Positions 27,794 through 35,249 of a stretch of 64,000 bases of DNA are shown here, piece after piece. The notes under the pieces are model-generated. The model was not told the origin of the DNA. It saw only the letters and a list, made by a program, of their open reading frames with translations, and did not search any database. The stretch's first letter is position 1; the number at the start of each line of letters is the position of its first letter. Origin of the DNA: Myxococcales bacterium 68-20 (lineage in GTDB: Bacteria > Myxococcota_A > Polyangia > Polyangiales > Polyangiaceae); the NCBI GenBank assembly GCA_001899635.1, contig MKVQ01000042.1:62001-126000 (forward strand), read 5' to 3'. A program made the position numbers and the translations under genes.

Positions 27794-28846
27794 ATGTCCG
27801 TTGCGTACGCCCTGATCGCCATCCTCGGGCTTGCAGTGTTGATGGTGGTCCACGAAGGCGGGCACTACCTCGCCGCACGCCGCTTCGGCATGCGCGTGAC
27901 GAAGTTCTCGATCGGCTTCGGCCCTACCCTCTGGAAGCACCGGCCGAAGGCGAGCCCGACGACGTTCCAGATCGCGATCGTTCCGTTCCTCGCCTACGTG
28001 CAGATCGCAGGGCTGAACCCCTACGAGGAGATCGACCCGAAGGATCCCGGGAGCTACGCGAACGCGTCGCTCTGGGGCCGCATCGTGACGATCGCCGCCG
28101 GTCCGCTCGCGAACTATCTGTTCGCGTCCGTCCTCATGTTCTTCGGCTTTCTGCTCGGCGGAAACCACGTGGTCGACGAGACGAGCATGCGCGTGAACAT
28201 CGCCCCCGAGGGCCCCGCCGCTCAGGCAGGCATCCAGAAGGGCGACCGGATCATCGCGGTGAACAGCGAAGGGATCCGTGACTGGGATCACCTGAAGCAG
28301 ATCGTCGGCGCACACGCGGGCGAGAAGGTCGACATCGAGATCGAGCGTGGCGAAGAGCGCCTGCACGTTTTCCCCACGCCGATCGGCGACGACGGCGACA
28401 CCAAGGGCAAGATCCTCGTCGGCCCCTATACCACGTGGCAGCCGGTGACGGCGGGCCAGGCCGCGGTCCTCAGCGTCACCGAGCCGCCGAAGGTGGTCTA
28501 CAGCGTGATCAGGGGCATCGGACGCATGATCGCGGGCAAGGAGAAGCCCGAGCTCGCCGGCCCGGTCGGGATCGTGAAGGAGACCGCCTCGGCGGCGAGG
28601 GGCGGCGCGCACACCTACCTGAAGATGCTCGGCGCGCTCAGTGCGTACCTCGGAGCGTTCAACCTGCTCCCGCTGCCCGCGCTCGACGGCGGACGCCTCA
28701 TCTTCCTCATGTTCGAGGCGGCGTCGCGCCGGCGCGCCGACGCCAAGGTCGAGGCGAAGGTCCACGCCATCGGCCTCCTGATGTTCCTGACGCTGATCGC
28801 GTTCGTGACGTTCGGCAGCGACGTGCCGGCGCTGTTCCGCAAGTAA
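27794..28846 (+). CDS. rseP: Site-2 intramembrane metalloprotease (RseP/MmpA family)
   Basis: 350 residues. The first membrane helix carries HEGGH (His20, Glu21, His24), the zinc-binding HExxH form of the M50 family. A single PDZ domain spans about 125-200 (EGPAAQAGIQKGDRIIAVNSEGI), where E. coli RseP has two. The third zinc ligand is in NLLPLPALDGGRL near 290, and a last helix (LLMFLTLIAFVTFG) ends the protein. RseP cleaves anti-sigma factors within the membrane during envelope stress, after a first periplasmic cut. The S41 and sigma-factor genes elsewhere in the window are possible functional partners, but this is inference. It converges on proC. Confidence 0.93.
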   Translation: MSVAYALIAILGLAVLMVVHEGGHYLAARRFGMRVTKFSIGFGPTLWKHRPKASPTTFQIAIVPFLAYVQIAGLNPYEEIDPKDPGSYANASLWGRIVTIAAGPLANYLFASVLMFFGFLLGGNHVVDETSMRVNIAPEGPAAQAGIQKGDRIIAVNSEGIRDWDHLKQIVGAHAGEKVDIEIERGEERLHVFPTPIGDDGDTKGKILVGPYTTWQPVTAGQAAVLSVTEPPKVVYSVIRGIGRMIAGKEKPELAGPVGIVKETASAARGGAHTYLKMLGALSAYLGAFNLLPLPALDGGRLIFLMFEAASRRRADAKVEAKVHAIGLLMFLTLIAFVTFGSDVPALFRK

Positions 28847-28871
28847 CCGCGCTCATCGCGCGGCGCGTCTT

Positions 28872-29702
28872 CTACTTTCGGAGCTTCTGGGCCATCTGCT
28901 CACCGAGCGCGGCCGAGCGCGTCGTCGCGGCCTCGACCGCGTCGATCAGCGTGCGGCGCAGACCGCCGGACTCGAGCGTGTGGAGTCCGGCGATCGCGGT
29001 TCCTCCCGGGCTCGTGACCATGTCCTTCAAGCGCCCCGGATGCTCACCGGTCTCGAGGAGGAGCTTCGCGGAGCCGTAGACGGTCTGCGCTGCGAGGAGG
29101 AGCGCGGTGTCACGGTGGAGGCCCACCTTCACGCCACCGTCGGCAAGCGCCTCGATCATGAGCATCACGTACGCGGGCCCGCTGCCGGAGAGCCCGGTCA
29201 CGGCGTCGAGGAGCGACTCGTCGAGCGTGACGACGCGGCCCACCGCAGCGAAGAGCTCGTGCGCGACCTCGAGATCCGCTTCCGTCGCGTGCGTCCCGGG
29301 CGCGATCGCGGTCGCGCCCGCGTCCACCGTCGCCGGCGTGTTCGGCATCGTACGCACGACGCGCGTGCCGTCCGGGAGGCGCGCCTCCATCGCCGAGACG
29401 GGCACTCCCGCGGCGACCGAGACGACGAGCTGCTCCGGCCGCACGTCCTTGCCGATCGCGGCCAGCACCTTGTCGATGACCTGAGGCTTCACCGAGAGCA
29501 CGACGACGTCAGCGTCGCGAACGAGCTCGTGGTTGTCCGTCGTCGTACGAACGCCGTGCATATCGTGGAGCGTCCGAAGGCGCTCCTCCTTCACGTCGCT
29601 GACGATGATCCTCTCGGGCGGGACGACCTTCGAGTGCAAGAGTCCCTTCACGAGCGCTGCAGCCATGTTGCCGCCGCCGATGAAACCGAGCGTCTTCTTC
29701 AT
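28872..29702 (-). CDS. proC: Pyrroline-5-carboxylate reductase
   Basis: 276 residues. It reduces 1-pyrroline-5-carboxylate to proline with NAD(P)H, the last step of proline synthesis. Rossmann opening KKTLGFIGGGNMAAALVKGL, then VVLSVKPQ, VRTMPNTPA, and the highly conserved C-terminal region TGLSGSGPAYVMLMIEALADGGVKVGL with MVTSPGGTAIAGL near the end. A GGAG site lies ahead of the start at 29702. The upstream gene at 29723 is 20 bases away on the same strand, probably one transcript. Confidence 0.96.
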   Translation of the reverse strand: MKKTLGFIGGGNMAAALVKGLLHSKVVPPERIIVSDVKEERLRTLHDMHGVRTTTDNHELVRDADVVVLSVKPQVIDKVLAAIGKDVRPEQLVVSVAAGVPVSAMEARLPDGTRVVRTMPNTPATVDAGATAIAPGTHATEADLEVAHELFAAVGRVVTLDESLLDAVTGLSGSGPAYVMLMIEALADGGVKVGLHRDTALLLAAQTVYGSAKLLLETGEHPGRLKDMVTSPGGTAIAGLHTLESGGLRRTLIDAVEAATTRSAALGEQMAQKLRK

Positions 29703-29722
29703 CGCGTTCTCCGGTACGTACG

Positions 29723-30847
29723 CTACTCCGCCCCCATCGGGAAGGCTGCAGGAGCGAGGACGTCGTTCACCCATTCGTCCACGCCGAGGCGCGGCTTGGC
29801 GCCGTCCTCGCCCAGGTCCTGTGCGATGCGATCGTGACGCGCGCGGAGGAGCGCCCGCCGCGCGATGGACGGGTCGTCGTAGAGCGCCGCCGCCCACGCG
29901 ATGCCGAGGACCATGTTCTTGTCCTCGCCGGAGAGCTGCGTGTAGCGCCGCGCCAGCGTGACCTTCGCGCCATGGCCGACCTGCGCCATCACCTCGTCGC
30001 GGTAGCGCTTCGGGATCATGATCGCGCCGCTCTTCGCCGCGAGCGTGACGCCGTGCCCGGGCATCCGATCCGAGAGCACGAACCGGATCGCGTCGACCAC
30101 GGCCTGCCCGGCCAAGCGTCGAGCTTCGACCTTCTGCACGACGTCGTTGCGAAGGCCCTCGAGGTCCATCGCGGGGAAGTTCAGCTTGTTCGCGACGACG
30201 CGGATGATGTGCTCCTCGCGCGGATCGAGCGAGTCCCAAACCGCGGCGAGCCAGGCGCCGCGCAGGAGGGCCTTCGCGAAGGCCGGCTCGACGTCGCCGT
30301 AGACGTCGAGCTGCTCCACCGGGATCGGCGCCTCGGCGTAGAGCGGCTGGGCGTCTTCGTCCGGGAGGCCGAGCGACGCGACCAGACTCGCGACGGTACG
30401 TTGCTCCTCGTTGTCGAGCGGGCCGTCGGCGACGTACACGGCGCGGAGCACGCGCGTCGCGAGCGTCCCGAGCCGCTTCACGCGGAGCACGTCCTTCTCG
30501 CTCGGCTTCGACGAGAAGAGCGAGCGAAGGCCGCGCGCGCCGACCTCGAGCGTGACCTTCTCGCGGAGCACATCGGCCATCGGCATCCACGCCGGCGGGA
30601 AGATCGGCGCAGCCGCACGCGTCATCTCGACGAGCCAGTGGTCGAGCTCGCTCGACATCGTGTTGAGGCGATGACCAGCGAGGATCGCCTGATAGGCCTC
30701 GCCGCGGCGGCGCCCGAGGCCCTCGAGCATGTTCGGACCTCCACCGGTCGACAACCCGAAGATGGCATCCTCGGCAAGGGCACCGAGGAGTCTCCCGAGG
30801 GCAGCCAGGTTGGGATCGACCATCGGGGCGTAGGCGTCGAACGTCAT
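29723..30847 (-). CDS. Unknown helical protein with a TerB-like region
   Basis: About 374 residues; ATG at 30847, with a GTG one codon earlier as alternative. Mostly helical. Residues 130-180 read RAVYVADGPLDNEEQRTVASLVASLGLPDEDA, resembling a TerB-type tellurite-resistance helical domain with its acidic helix-loop. A Gly-rich opening segment (AIFGLSTGGGPNML) might form a short membrane loop. The C-terminal half is helical with conserved-looking patches RVVANKLNFPAMDLEGLRND and MVLGIAWAAALYDDPSIARR. No signal peptide. I do not recognise a full-length family. It is the upstream partner of proC. Confidence 0.7.
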   Translation of the reverse strand: MTFDAYAPMVDPNLAALGRLLGALAEDAIFGLSTGGGPNMLEGLGRRRGEAYQAILAGHRLNTMSSELDHWLVEMTRAAAPIFPPAWMPMADVLREKVTLEVGARGLRSLFSSKPSEKDVLRVKRLGTLATRVLRAVYVADGPLDNEEQRTVASLVASLGLPDEDAQPLYAEAPIPVEQLDVYGDVEPAFAKALLRGAWLAAVWDSLDPREEHIIRVVANKLNFPAMDLEGLRNDVVQKVEARRLAGQAVVDAIRFVLSDRMPGHGVTLAAKSGAIMIPKRYRDEVMAQVGHGAKVTLARRYTQLSGEDKNMVLGIAWAAALYDDPSIARRALLRARHDRIAQDLGEDGAKPRLGVDEWVNDVLAPAAFPMGAE

Positions 30848-30898
30848 CACCCGAGAAACCTAATGCATCGAGTCCATCGGAACGATGGGAATCAACGC

Positions 30899-30943
30899 GG
30901 GCCGACGGCCCACCTCTGCGGGTGATCGGAAGGCGAGCCCCAA
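30899..30943 (+). repeat. Dispersed two-hairpin intergenic repeat, degenerate copy
   Basis: GGGCCGACGGCCC (5-bp stem, 3-base loop) followed by ACC-TCTGCGGG and GGCGAGCCCCAAG. The order and spacing match the repeats at 41211-41318. The second stem is mutated here. Confidence 0.6.
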
Positions 30944-31052
30944 GCCTCGATGCCCCGGCGTGGCCGGGCTCCCTCGCGTTTCTCGAGGTCCGAAGCGATC
31001 ACCGTCCTGCGAGGAACTTGGCCCAACGCCGCGCTCTTCTTAGGGTCGCTCC

Positions 31053-31595
31053 ATGCGCATCCTCGGAGCTGCCGGCCTCTCGCTCGTCTGGGCTGGGCTC
31101 TTCGCCGTCGGCTGCCTCGACCTGCAGCAGGGCACGGACGGCGAGGACGGCGGCGCGACCGCGGCCGACGGCGGAGCCGACTCCGCCTCCCGCATCGTCG
31201 GCGGCGGATGCGGGACCGAGCAGAGCACCGGCGCTCAGCTCTGCATCGCGACCTCGCAGTGCCCGAACGTCGTCGTCGACACGCAGGCGATGCCGGGCTG
31301 CGGGTTCCGGATCCGCGGCGGAGTAGTCGACCTCGTCTGCGCGTGCGGGACGGCGATCTGCCCGATGGGCATCTTCTCGACCTGCGCGGAGGCCGCCCAG
31401 CTACTGGCGAACCAGACCGAGCAAGGCGTCTGCGTGCAGGTGGCGGAAGGCCGCTGCATGGAATCGTCGAGCGGATCTACGAGCAGCAGCAGCAGCAGCG
31501 GGTCCTCGAACGGCGGCAATCCGGCCTGCGACCGGCAGTGTATGAAGGACTGCGGCGGCGGCGAGGCCTGCGCGACCGTCTGCAACTGCAACTGA
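31053..31595 (+). CDS. Cysteine-rich lipoprotein with Ser-rich linker
   Basis: 180 residues. Lipobox GLFAVGC (Cys21) followed by an Asp/Gly-rich spacer (DGEDGGATAADGGAD). The core, about 50-138, has Cys in GGGCGTEQSTGAQLCIATSQC, GCGFRI, CACGTAICPMG and GRC. A Ser/Gly run (SSGSTSSSSSSGSS) encoded partly by six AGC triplets (31482-31499) precedes a last Cys-rich knot: CDRQCMKDCGGGEACATVCNCN. Probably a disulfide-bonded surface protein. The AGC run could vary in copy number by replication slippage, changing linker length in frame. No known family. Confidence 0.78.
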   Translation: MRILGAAGLSLVWAGLFAVGCLDLQQGTDGEDGGATAADGGADSASRIVGGGCGTEQSTGAQLCIATSQCPNVVVDTQAMPGCGFRIRGGVVDLVCACGTAICPMGIFSTCAEAAQLLANQTEQGVCVQVAEGRCMESSSGSTSSSSSSGSSNGGNPACDRQCMKDCGGGEACATVCNCN

Positions 31596-31773
31596 TCCGC
31601 GCCGCTGAATCGACTGGTAGCGGCTCTCGCATCACCATCGGAGCGTCGCCGACGACGAGCTGTCGCCGGAGATCGGCGAGGGTGCCGTTCCATCGGCGGC
31701 CCTGCCGATCAAGGCACGCGCGGCCGGCTCTCGCAAAGGTCATCGCGAAGGCCTCACGCGCGCGTGCGTCGTG

Positions 31774-32397
31774 TCAGCTCTGGTACGCCTGCTTCACGAC
31801 CGGATCGGCGAGGGTCATGAGCGCCCAGATGCCGACGAAGATGTTCAGGTAGCAGCAGCTGCCGGTGCACGGGACCATGCTCGCGATGACCGCGACGTAG
31901 GCCATCGTGCGGTTCTCGAGGCGCATCATCTTCAAGAACGCCCAGATGCAGAAGGCGCTGAACAGCATGCCAACGACGTTCATCACAGCGCCCACTGCGC
32001 CGCCCATGATGCGCTGAAGCTCGTCGCCATCGCCCGACGCAACGCCGACGCCCGTTCCGACGATGTTCATGATCAGGCTCAGGAGCTGCATCGCCGCCCC
32101 GAGCCCCGTGCAGACCATCATCACGATCGCGGGCGCCTTGATTTTCGCCTCTGCAGCGCTTCGATCGCCAAACGGCGGCGGCGGGCCGCCAAAGCCCGGA
32201 GGACCACCGTAGCCCGGAGGAGGGCCGCCGAACCCGCCGGGAGGAGGGCCACCGAACCCGCCGGGAGGAGGGCCGCCGAACCCGCCGGGAGGCGGTCCGA
32301 ATCCACCTCCGGGAGGTGCTCCGGCCCCGCCGGGCGGCCCGTAACCGCCCGCGGCGGAGATGGAGGGAGCGACAGGACCTTCAGCACCAAGTGTCAT
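31774..32397 (-). CDS. Membrane protein with Gly/Pro-rich repeat N-terminus
   Basis: 207 residues. Residues 18-80 are a low-complexity PPGGFGG-type repeat region, encoded by 24-bp DNA repeats (32217-32288). After a charged RSAAEAKIK junction come about four membrane helices: APAIVMMVCTGLGAAMQLLSLIMNIVG, GGAVGAVMNVVGMLFSAFCIWAFLKMM, TMAYVAVIASMVPCTG and YLNIFVGIWALMTLADP. This resembles Gly/Pro-rich-tailed small membrane proteins common in Myxococcota and Actinobacteria; function unknown. The final helix pair (VGIWAL..LADPVVK) looks like a DUF4190/CD225-type small membrane domain. The palindrome array 32539-32807 lies just upstream. Confidence 0.8.
   Translation of the reverse strand: MTLGAEGPVAPSISAAGGYGPPGGAGAPPGGGFGPPPGGFGGPPPGGFGGPPPGGFGGPPPGYGGPPGFGGPPPPFGDRSAAEAKIKAPAIVMMVCTGLGAAMQLLSLIMNIVGTGVGVASGDGDELQRIMGGAVGAVMNVVGMLFSAFCIWAFLKMMRLENRTMAYVAVIASMVPCTGSCCYLNIFVGIWALMTLADPVVKQAYQS
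32217..32288 (-). repeat. Three 24-bp in-frame tandem repeats
   Basis: Units at 32217-32240, 32241-32264 and 32265-32288 differ by one base and encode the GGPPPGGF periodicity of the membrane protein at 31774-32397. A unit length divisible by three keeps the frame if copy number changes. Confidence 0.85.
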
Positions 32398-32538
32398 GCG
32401 CTTTGACTCTAAAGGGACCGCCGCCGGTCGTCATCTGGTTATCGGTCAGTACCTCGGCGCGCCGTGATCGCACGATTGGGCGAGTCTGCGCTGTCCCAGG
32501 ATTTTGGAGAGATAGCTTCAACGCTCGCGCACACCGGC

Positions 32539-32807
32539 GTGAGGTGCTCGGACCTCACCGATCGATGCGCGCAGCGTCGTGCAAGGTCCCGCGACGTTCG
32601 CCTTCGACTCTTCGTGAGGCGGACGATGTCCCCGGCCCTCGCTTTCGCGGTCGGCTGCCGCATGTCCGAGGTCGGACGAGGCAGTCTTCGGCGGTTTGCA
32701 TGGAAAAGGAAGGTCCGCGGACCTTCCCTTTCGACATGCGTGTCGTCCGTGAAGGTCCTCGGACCTCGGCTACCGATGCACGTGTCGTTCACGATGTCCC
32801 GGGACCT
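32539..32807. repeat. Array of about seven palindromes with a ~42-bp period
   Basis: Palindromic cores related to AGGTCC-NN-GGACCT are centred near 32548, 32590, 32632, 32670, 32717, 32759 and 32800; the intervals are 42, 42, 38, 47, 42 and 41. The best, 32708-32727, is a perfect 20-bp palindrome; 32753-32766 is AGGTCCTCGGACCT; 32796-32805 is GTCCCGGGAC; 32664-32677 is GTCCGAGGTCGGAC. The spacers are also partly alike (TCGA..GCGTGTCGT.C), so the unit is about 42 bp, not just the core. It fills the gap between the genes at 31774 and 32843. Cores on one helix face (42 bp is four turns) would suit a cooperative DNA-binding protein; a chain of RNA hairpins is the alternative. Confidence 0.8.
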
Positions 32808-32842
32808 AAGTACGTCCTCGGTTCTGCCGGTGACGACAGGTG

Positions 32843-33607
32843 TCAGGCGGTCGGTGCGGCCGGTGTGGGCGCCTCGGGCGGCGGTGCCTCGACCGGCACT
32901 CCGCTGCCGCGCCGCCCCTGCGCCTGACGGAACTTGTCGACCGGGCTGACGGCGTGGCGGACGGCGGCGAGCGAGGATGGGTCGTCGTCGGCGTAGGCGA
33001 GCAGCTGGACGTTGTACGCCCCGATCGCCGCCGTGAGCTTGCGGAGAGGCTCGTCCAATGCGGGGACCGTCTCTCGTACGGCACCTGCCTTCGTGATCCC
33101 GAGGCCCTCGCCATAGCTGTGGTGCGCCTCCTGTACAGCCACGAGGAACTCCTTGCCTGCAAGGCCGTCGATCGTGGCCCCGAGCTTCCGCTCCTCGATC
33201 ACGTCGAGCCGGCGCTGGCTCTCGGCGTGCTCGGCGATGTACGGCAGCTTCAAGAACGCCAGCCCGTCGGGGAAGAGCAGCTTCAATACCTCGCCCGCAC
33301 GCGCCTGCTTGTCGGCGTGCTCGTCGAGCGCTTCCCAGGCGGCGACGCGCTCGTGGAGCGCCGCCCAGCGGAGATCGAGCTTTCGATCGAGGGGACGCAG
33401 ATCGGAGAGCTCCTCGACGCGCACACGCTGTCGCCACGCGCCTTCGAGCGCCTGTACGGAGGTGTGCATCCGCTTCGCGGCCTTCGTCACCGTCGCCGGC
33501 GCGTCCTTCGGCACGAGGGCGAGGAGCATCTTGCCGAGGCTGATCGCGTTTGCGACATCGAGTCGGGGCAAGCGCAGGTACGCCATCGGATCGAGATCGT
33601 CGGTCAT
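32843..33607 (-). CDS. Unknown helical protein
   Basis: 254 residues with a strong ribosome site (AGGGGGA, about six bases before the ATG at 33607). Mostly alpha-helical without signal peptide or membrane span. Notable segments are YLRLPRLDVANAISLGKMLL near the start, LKLLFPDGLAFLKLPYIAEHAESQRRLDVI in the middle, and VQEAHHSYGEGLGITKAG; the C-terminus is Pro/Ala-rich. The helical spacing suggests a four-helix bundle, and possibly a partner of a larger complex. I recognise no family. The palindrome array starts directly beyond its stop. Confidence 0.75.
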   Translation of the reverse strand: MTDDLDPMAYLRLPRLDVANAISLGKMLLALVPKDAPATVTKAAKRMHTSVQALEGAWRQRVRVEELSDLRPLDRKLDLRWAALHERVAAWEALDEHADKQARAGEVLKLLFPDGLAFLKLPYIAEHAESQRRLDVIEERKLGATIDGLAGKEFLVAVQEAHHSYGEGLGITKAGAVRETVPALDEPLRKLTAAIGAYNVQLLAYADDDPSSLAAVRHAVSPVDKFRQAQGRRGSGVPVEAPPPEAPTPAAPTA

Positions 33608-33653
33608 GAAATCCCCCTAGCTGGTCTGGCAGTGCCAGGCGTCCAATCCTGCA

Positions 33654-33681
33654 CGCATTCGCAGGAATGGCAAGACACGGA
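33654..33681 (+). repeat. 28-bp direct repeat, copy A
   Basis: The segment CGCATTCGCAGGAATGGCAA plus the next 8 bases matches copy B at 35191-35218 in 27 of 28 positions. It lies just upstream of the gene ending at 32843. Its last bases begin an 8-bp stem (CACGGAGG 33676-33683 with CCTCCGTG 33705-33712). Confidence 0.85.
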
Positions 33682-33790
33682 GGAGGTCCCGAGTGACGGC
33701 CCAACCTCCGTGCCTTCGCCCATCCGCAGGTCGTGTCCGCGTCTCGTCCTCGCTACGCGCCGCCAGCGTGGAGCACTGCAACTGATCAGG

Positions 33791-33970
33791 TCACGGCGTC
33801 GTCGTGACCTCGATGTCGTCCCAGCGCACGATCCAGGGCTTGGCGCCTGCCTCACCGTTAGCCGAGAAGCCCCCTCCGACGCGAAGCTCGATTGGACCGC
33901 TCGCCTCGGAGACGCTCCATGACGAGGGGCTCGGCACGGCGAGGTCGCGCTCGAAAGCGAGCGTGCTTTC
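33791..33970 (-). pseudogene. Truncated C-terminus of a LamG-like lipoprotein
   Basis: The minus frame ending at 33791 reads FERDLAVPSPSSWS, then GPIELRVGGGF, KPWIVRWDDIEVTTTP. It resembles the last strands of a concanavalin/LamG-like domain, similar in layout to the end of the lipoprotein at 36243 (TIGTGFASADGQEWRILFDNY). Coding similarity stops at about 33970, where the frame runs into the end of the unrelated gene at 33969. No start, signal peptide or upstream domain remains, so it looks like a decayed fragment left by a rearrangement. The call is by eye from a short stretch. Confidence 0.45.
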
Positions 33971-34550
33971 AGTGGACGCCGCTCGAGATGAACCGCGCGA
34001 GCAGGACCGACCCGATCGCGGCGAAGACAACTGCCACGACGATGCATATCGCGAGCTCCGTACGACTCAGCCCCCGGATGCGCCGGCCCACACCCGTCGT
34101 CACTTCGCGTTCCGTTCGCCGCTTGCGTGGCGCGGGCGCTCCCGATGTGTATCCCAGCCGATCGCTCGCGCGGGGGGACCATGCGAGGACCGGCGTTCGA
34201 GGCCGCCCCTGTCGCGCCATGGGGACCGTCGAGGTCTGCTTGAGAGGAGCTACGACGACCGACTCCGTAGGCAGCATCACGTCCGTTGACTTCGGCGGCA
34301 AATGAGGTGCGAGATGGACGCGCGCCGCGAGCGCACCATTCGAGGTGAGCTCTCCGTCGTCGGCGGGCTGCACCCTCCACTCCCGGTTGGGCAGGTGCGG
34401 AGCGCGAACGATGTCCTCGACGTTCATGTCCGGAATCGTTTGCTCGTCGGCCATGGCGAACAGGTCGGCGTCCGTCGCGACATGTGCGGCCTCGTCGCTC
34501 CTGTCGCGCGCTGGCTGACCGGTCGGATCGGTATCGTGATCCGCCCTCAT
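33969..34550 (-). CDS. Tail-anchored protein of unknown function
   Basis: 193 residues with a GGGGGA ribosome site ahead of the ATG at 34550. The first 150 residues are hydrophilic and probably disordered, with an acidic opening (MRADHDTDPTGQ) and a basic stretch near 140-160 (PAPRKRRTEREVTTGVGRRIRGLS). A single hydrophobic helix at about 164-186 (TELAICIVVAVVFAAIGSVLLARFI) then ends at SSGVH, so the N-terminus should lie in the cytosol. A tail-anchored topology with basic residues before the span is consistent. No family recognised. It lies within a 1.5-kb interval bounded by 28-bp direct repeats. Confidence 0.65.
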   Translation of the reverse strand: MRADHDTDPTGQPARDRSDEAAHVATDADLFAMADEQTIPDMNVEDIVRAPHLPNREWRVQPADDGELTSNGALAARVHLAPHLPPKSTDVMLPTESVVVAPLKQTSTVPMARQGRPRTPVLAWSPRASDRLGYTSGAPAPRKRRTEREVTTGVGRRIRGLSRTELAICIVVAVVFAAIGSVLLARFISSGVH

Positions 34551-35190
34551 CGGTTCCCCCGGCTCAAGACGGCGGACGATCCGACGACGCGCCGTGCCGC
34601 TCGTCGCATGTCCACATCGCTCTGCTCGTATTTCCCCTGCTTCCTCGTGAGCATCGAGTGGCCCTTCCCTCCACCGACTTCGCTGATGGCTATGAGCAGC
34701 TACGTGGCCTCACACTCGAAACCGTCGGCGGAACGACCAGCGCGGATGCGCCGGTCGGAACGACGGAAAACCGTGCTCCTGCGCTTCATCTTACGGCGCG
34801 CGCGGTTCTTCCGGCCGCGTCGTGCCCGCGACAGCTGCCCCCTTTCGGACGACTTCCCCAGAAGTCCCCCTTCTCACGTCCATACCAGAATGTTCGCGAC
34901 CTGCGCATAGGAAACAGAGCGCGTGCGGACCTGGACGATCTGGCGAGCGCTGTCGAGATGCGCTGTCGTGCTGGACCGGTATGCTCGGAGGGGTCGTCCG
35001 CCACGAGCTACGACGATGGTGCTCAGGTCGGCGTTCTTCGAGAAGCCGCGCGCCGGTGGTTCGCAGATCGCGCCCGCGGGCTCGGCGGCGCCCGAGTGTT
35101 GGATCGGGCTCCTCAATCAGTCCCTGTAAAACCGCCTTGGGACCATCTCGGGAGCGACCACGAGAAGGGGAGCCTCCTCGCGCGCGCCTA
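34551..35190. other. Gene-poor stretch of about 640 bases
   Basis: Upstream of the tail-anchored gene. Composition is visibly lower in GC than the rest, and no frame has both a ribosome site and a coherent protein. Minus-frame fragments such as ADLSTIVVARGGRPLRAY may be gene remains, but I cannot assign them. Confidence 0.5.
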
Positions 35191-35218
35191 CGCATTGGCA
35201 GGAATGGCAAGACACGGA
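35191..35218 (+). repeat. 28-bp direct repeat, copy B
   Basis: CGCATTGGCAGGAATGGCAA plus 8 further bases matches copy A (33654-33681) at 27 of 28 positions, same orientation, 1537 bases apart. It lies just beyond the end of the PhnD-like gene at 35250. Confidence 0.85.
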
Positions 35219-35249
35219 CGCCGCGCGTGAGAAGACGGCGACGAAGCGA

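Noticed and set aside
32539-32807. CRISPR-like array
   Set aside because: Spacers are not unique but partly conserved, cores are palindromic and degenerate, and no cas gene is present.
32316-32927. 203-residue plus frame through the palindrome array with 14-residue GPRTF repeats
   Set aside because: Repeats come from the palindromic DNA and appear on both strands; no ribosome site. Kept only as an alternative reading of the array.
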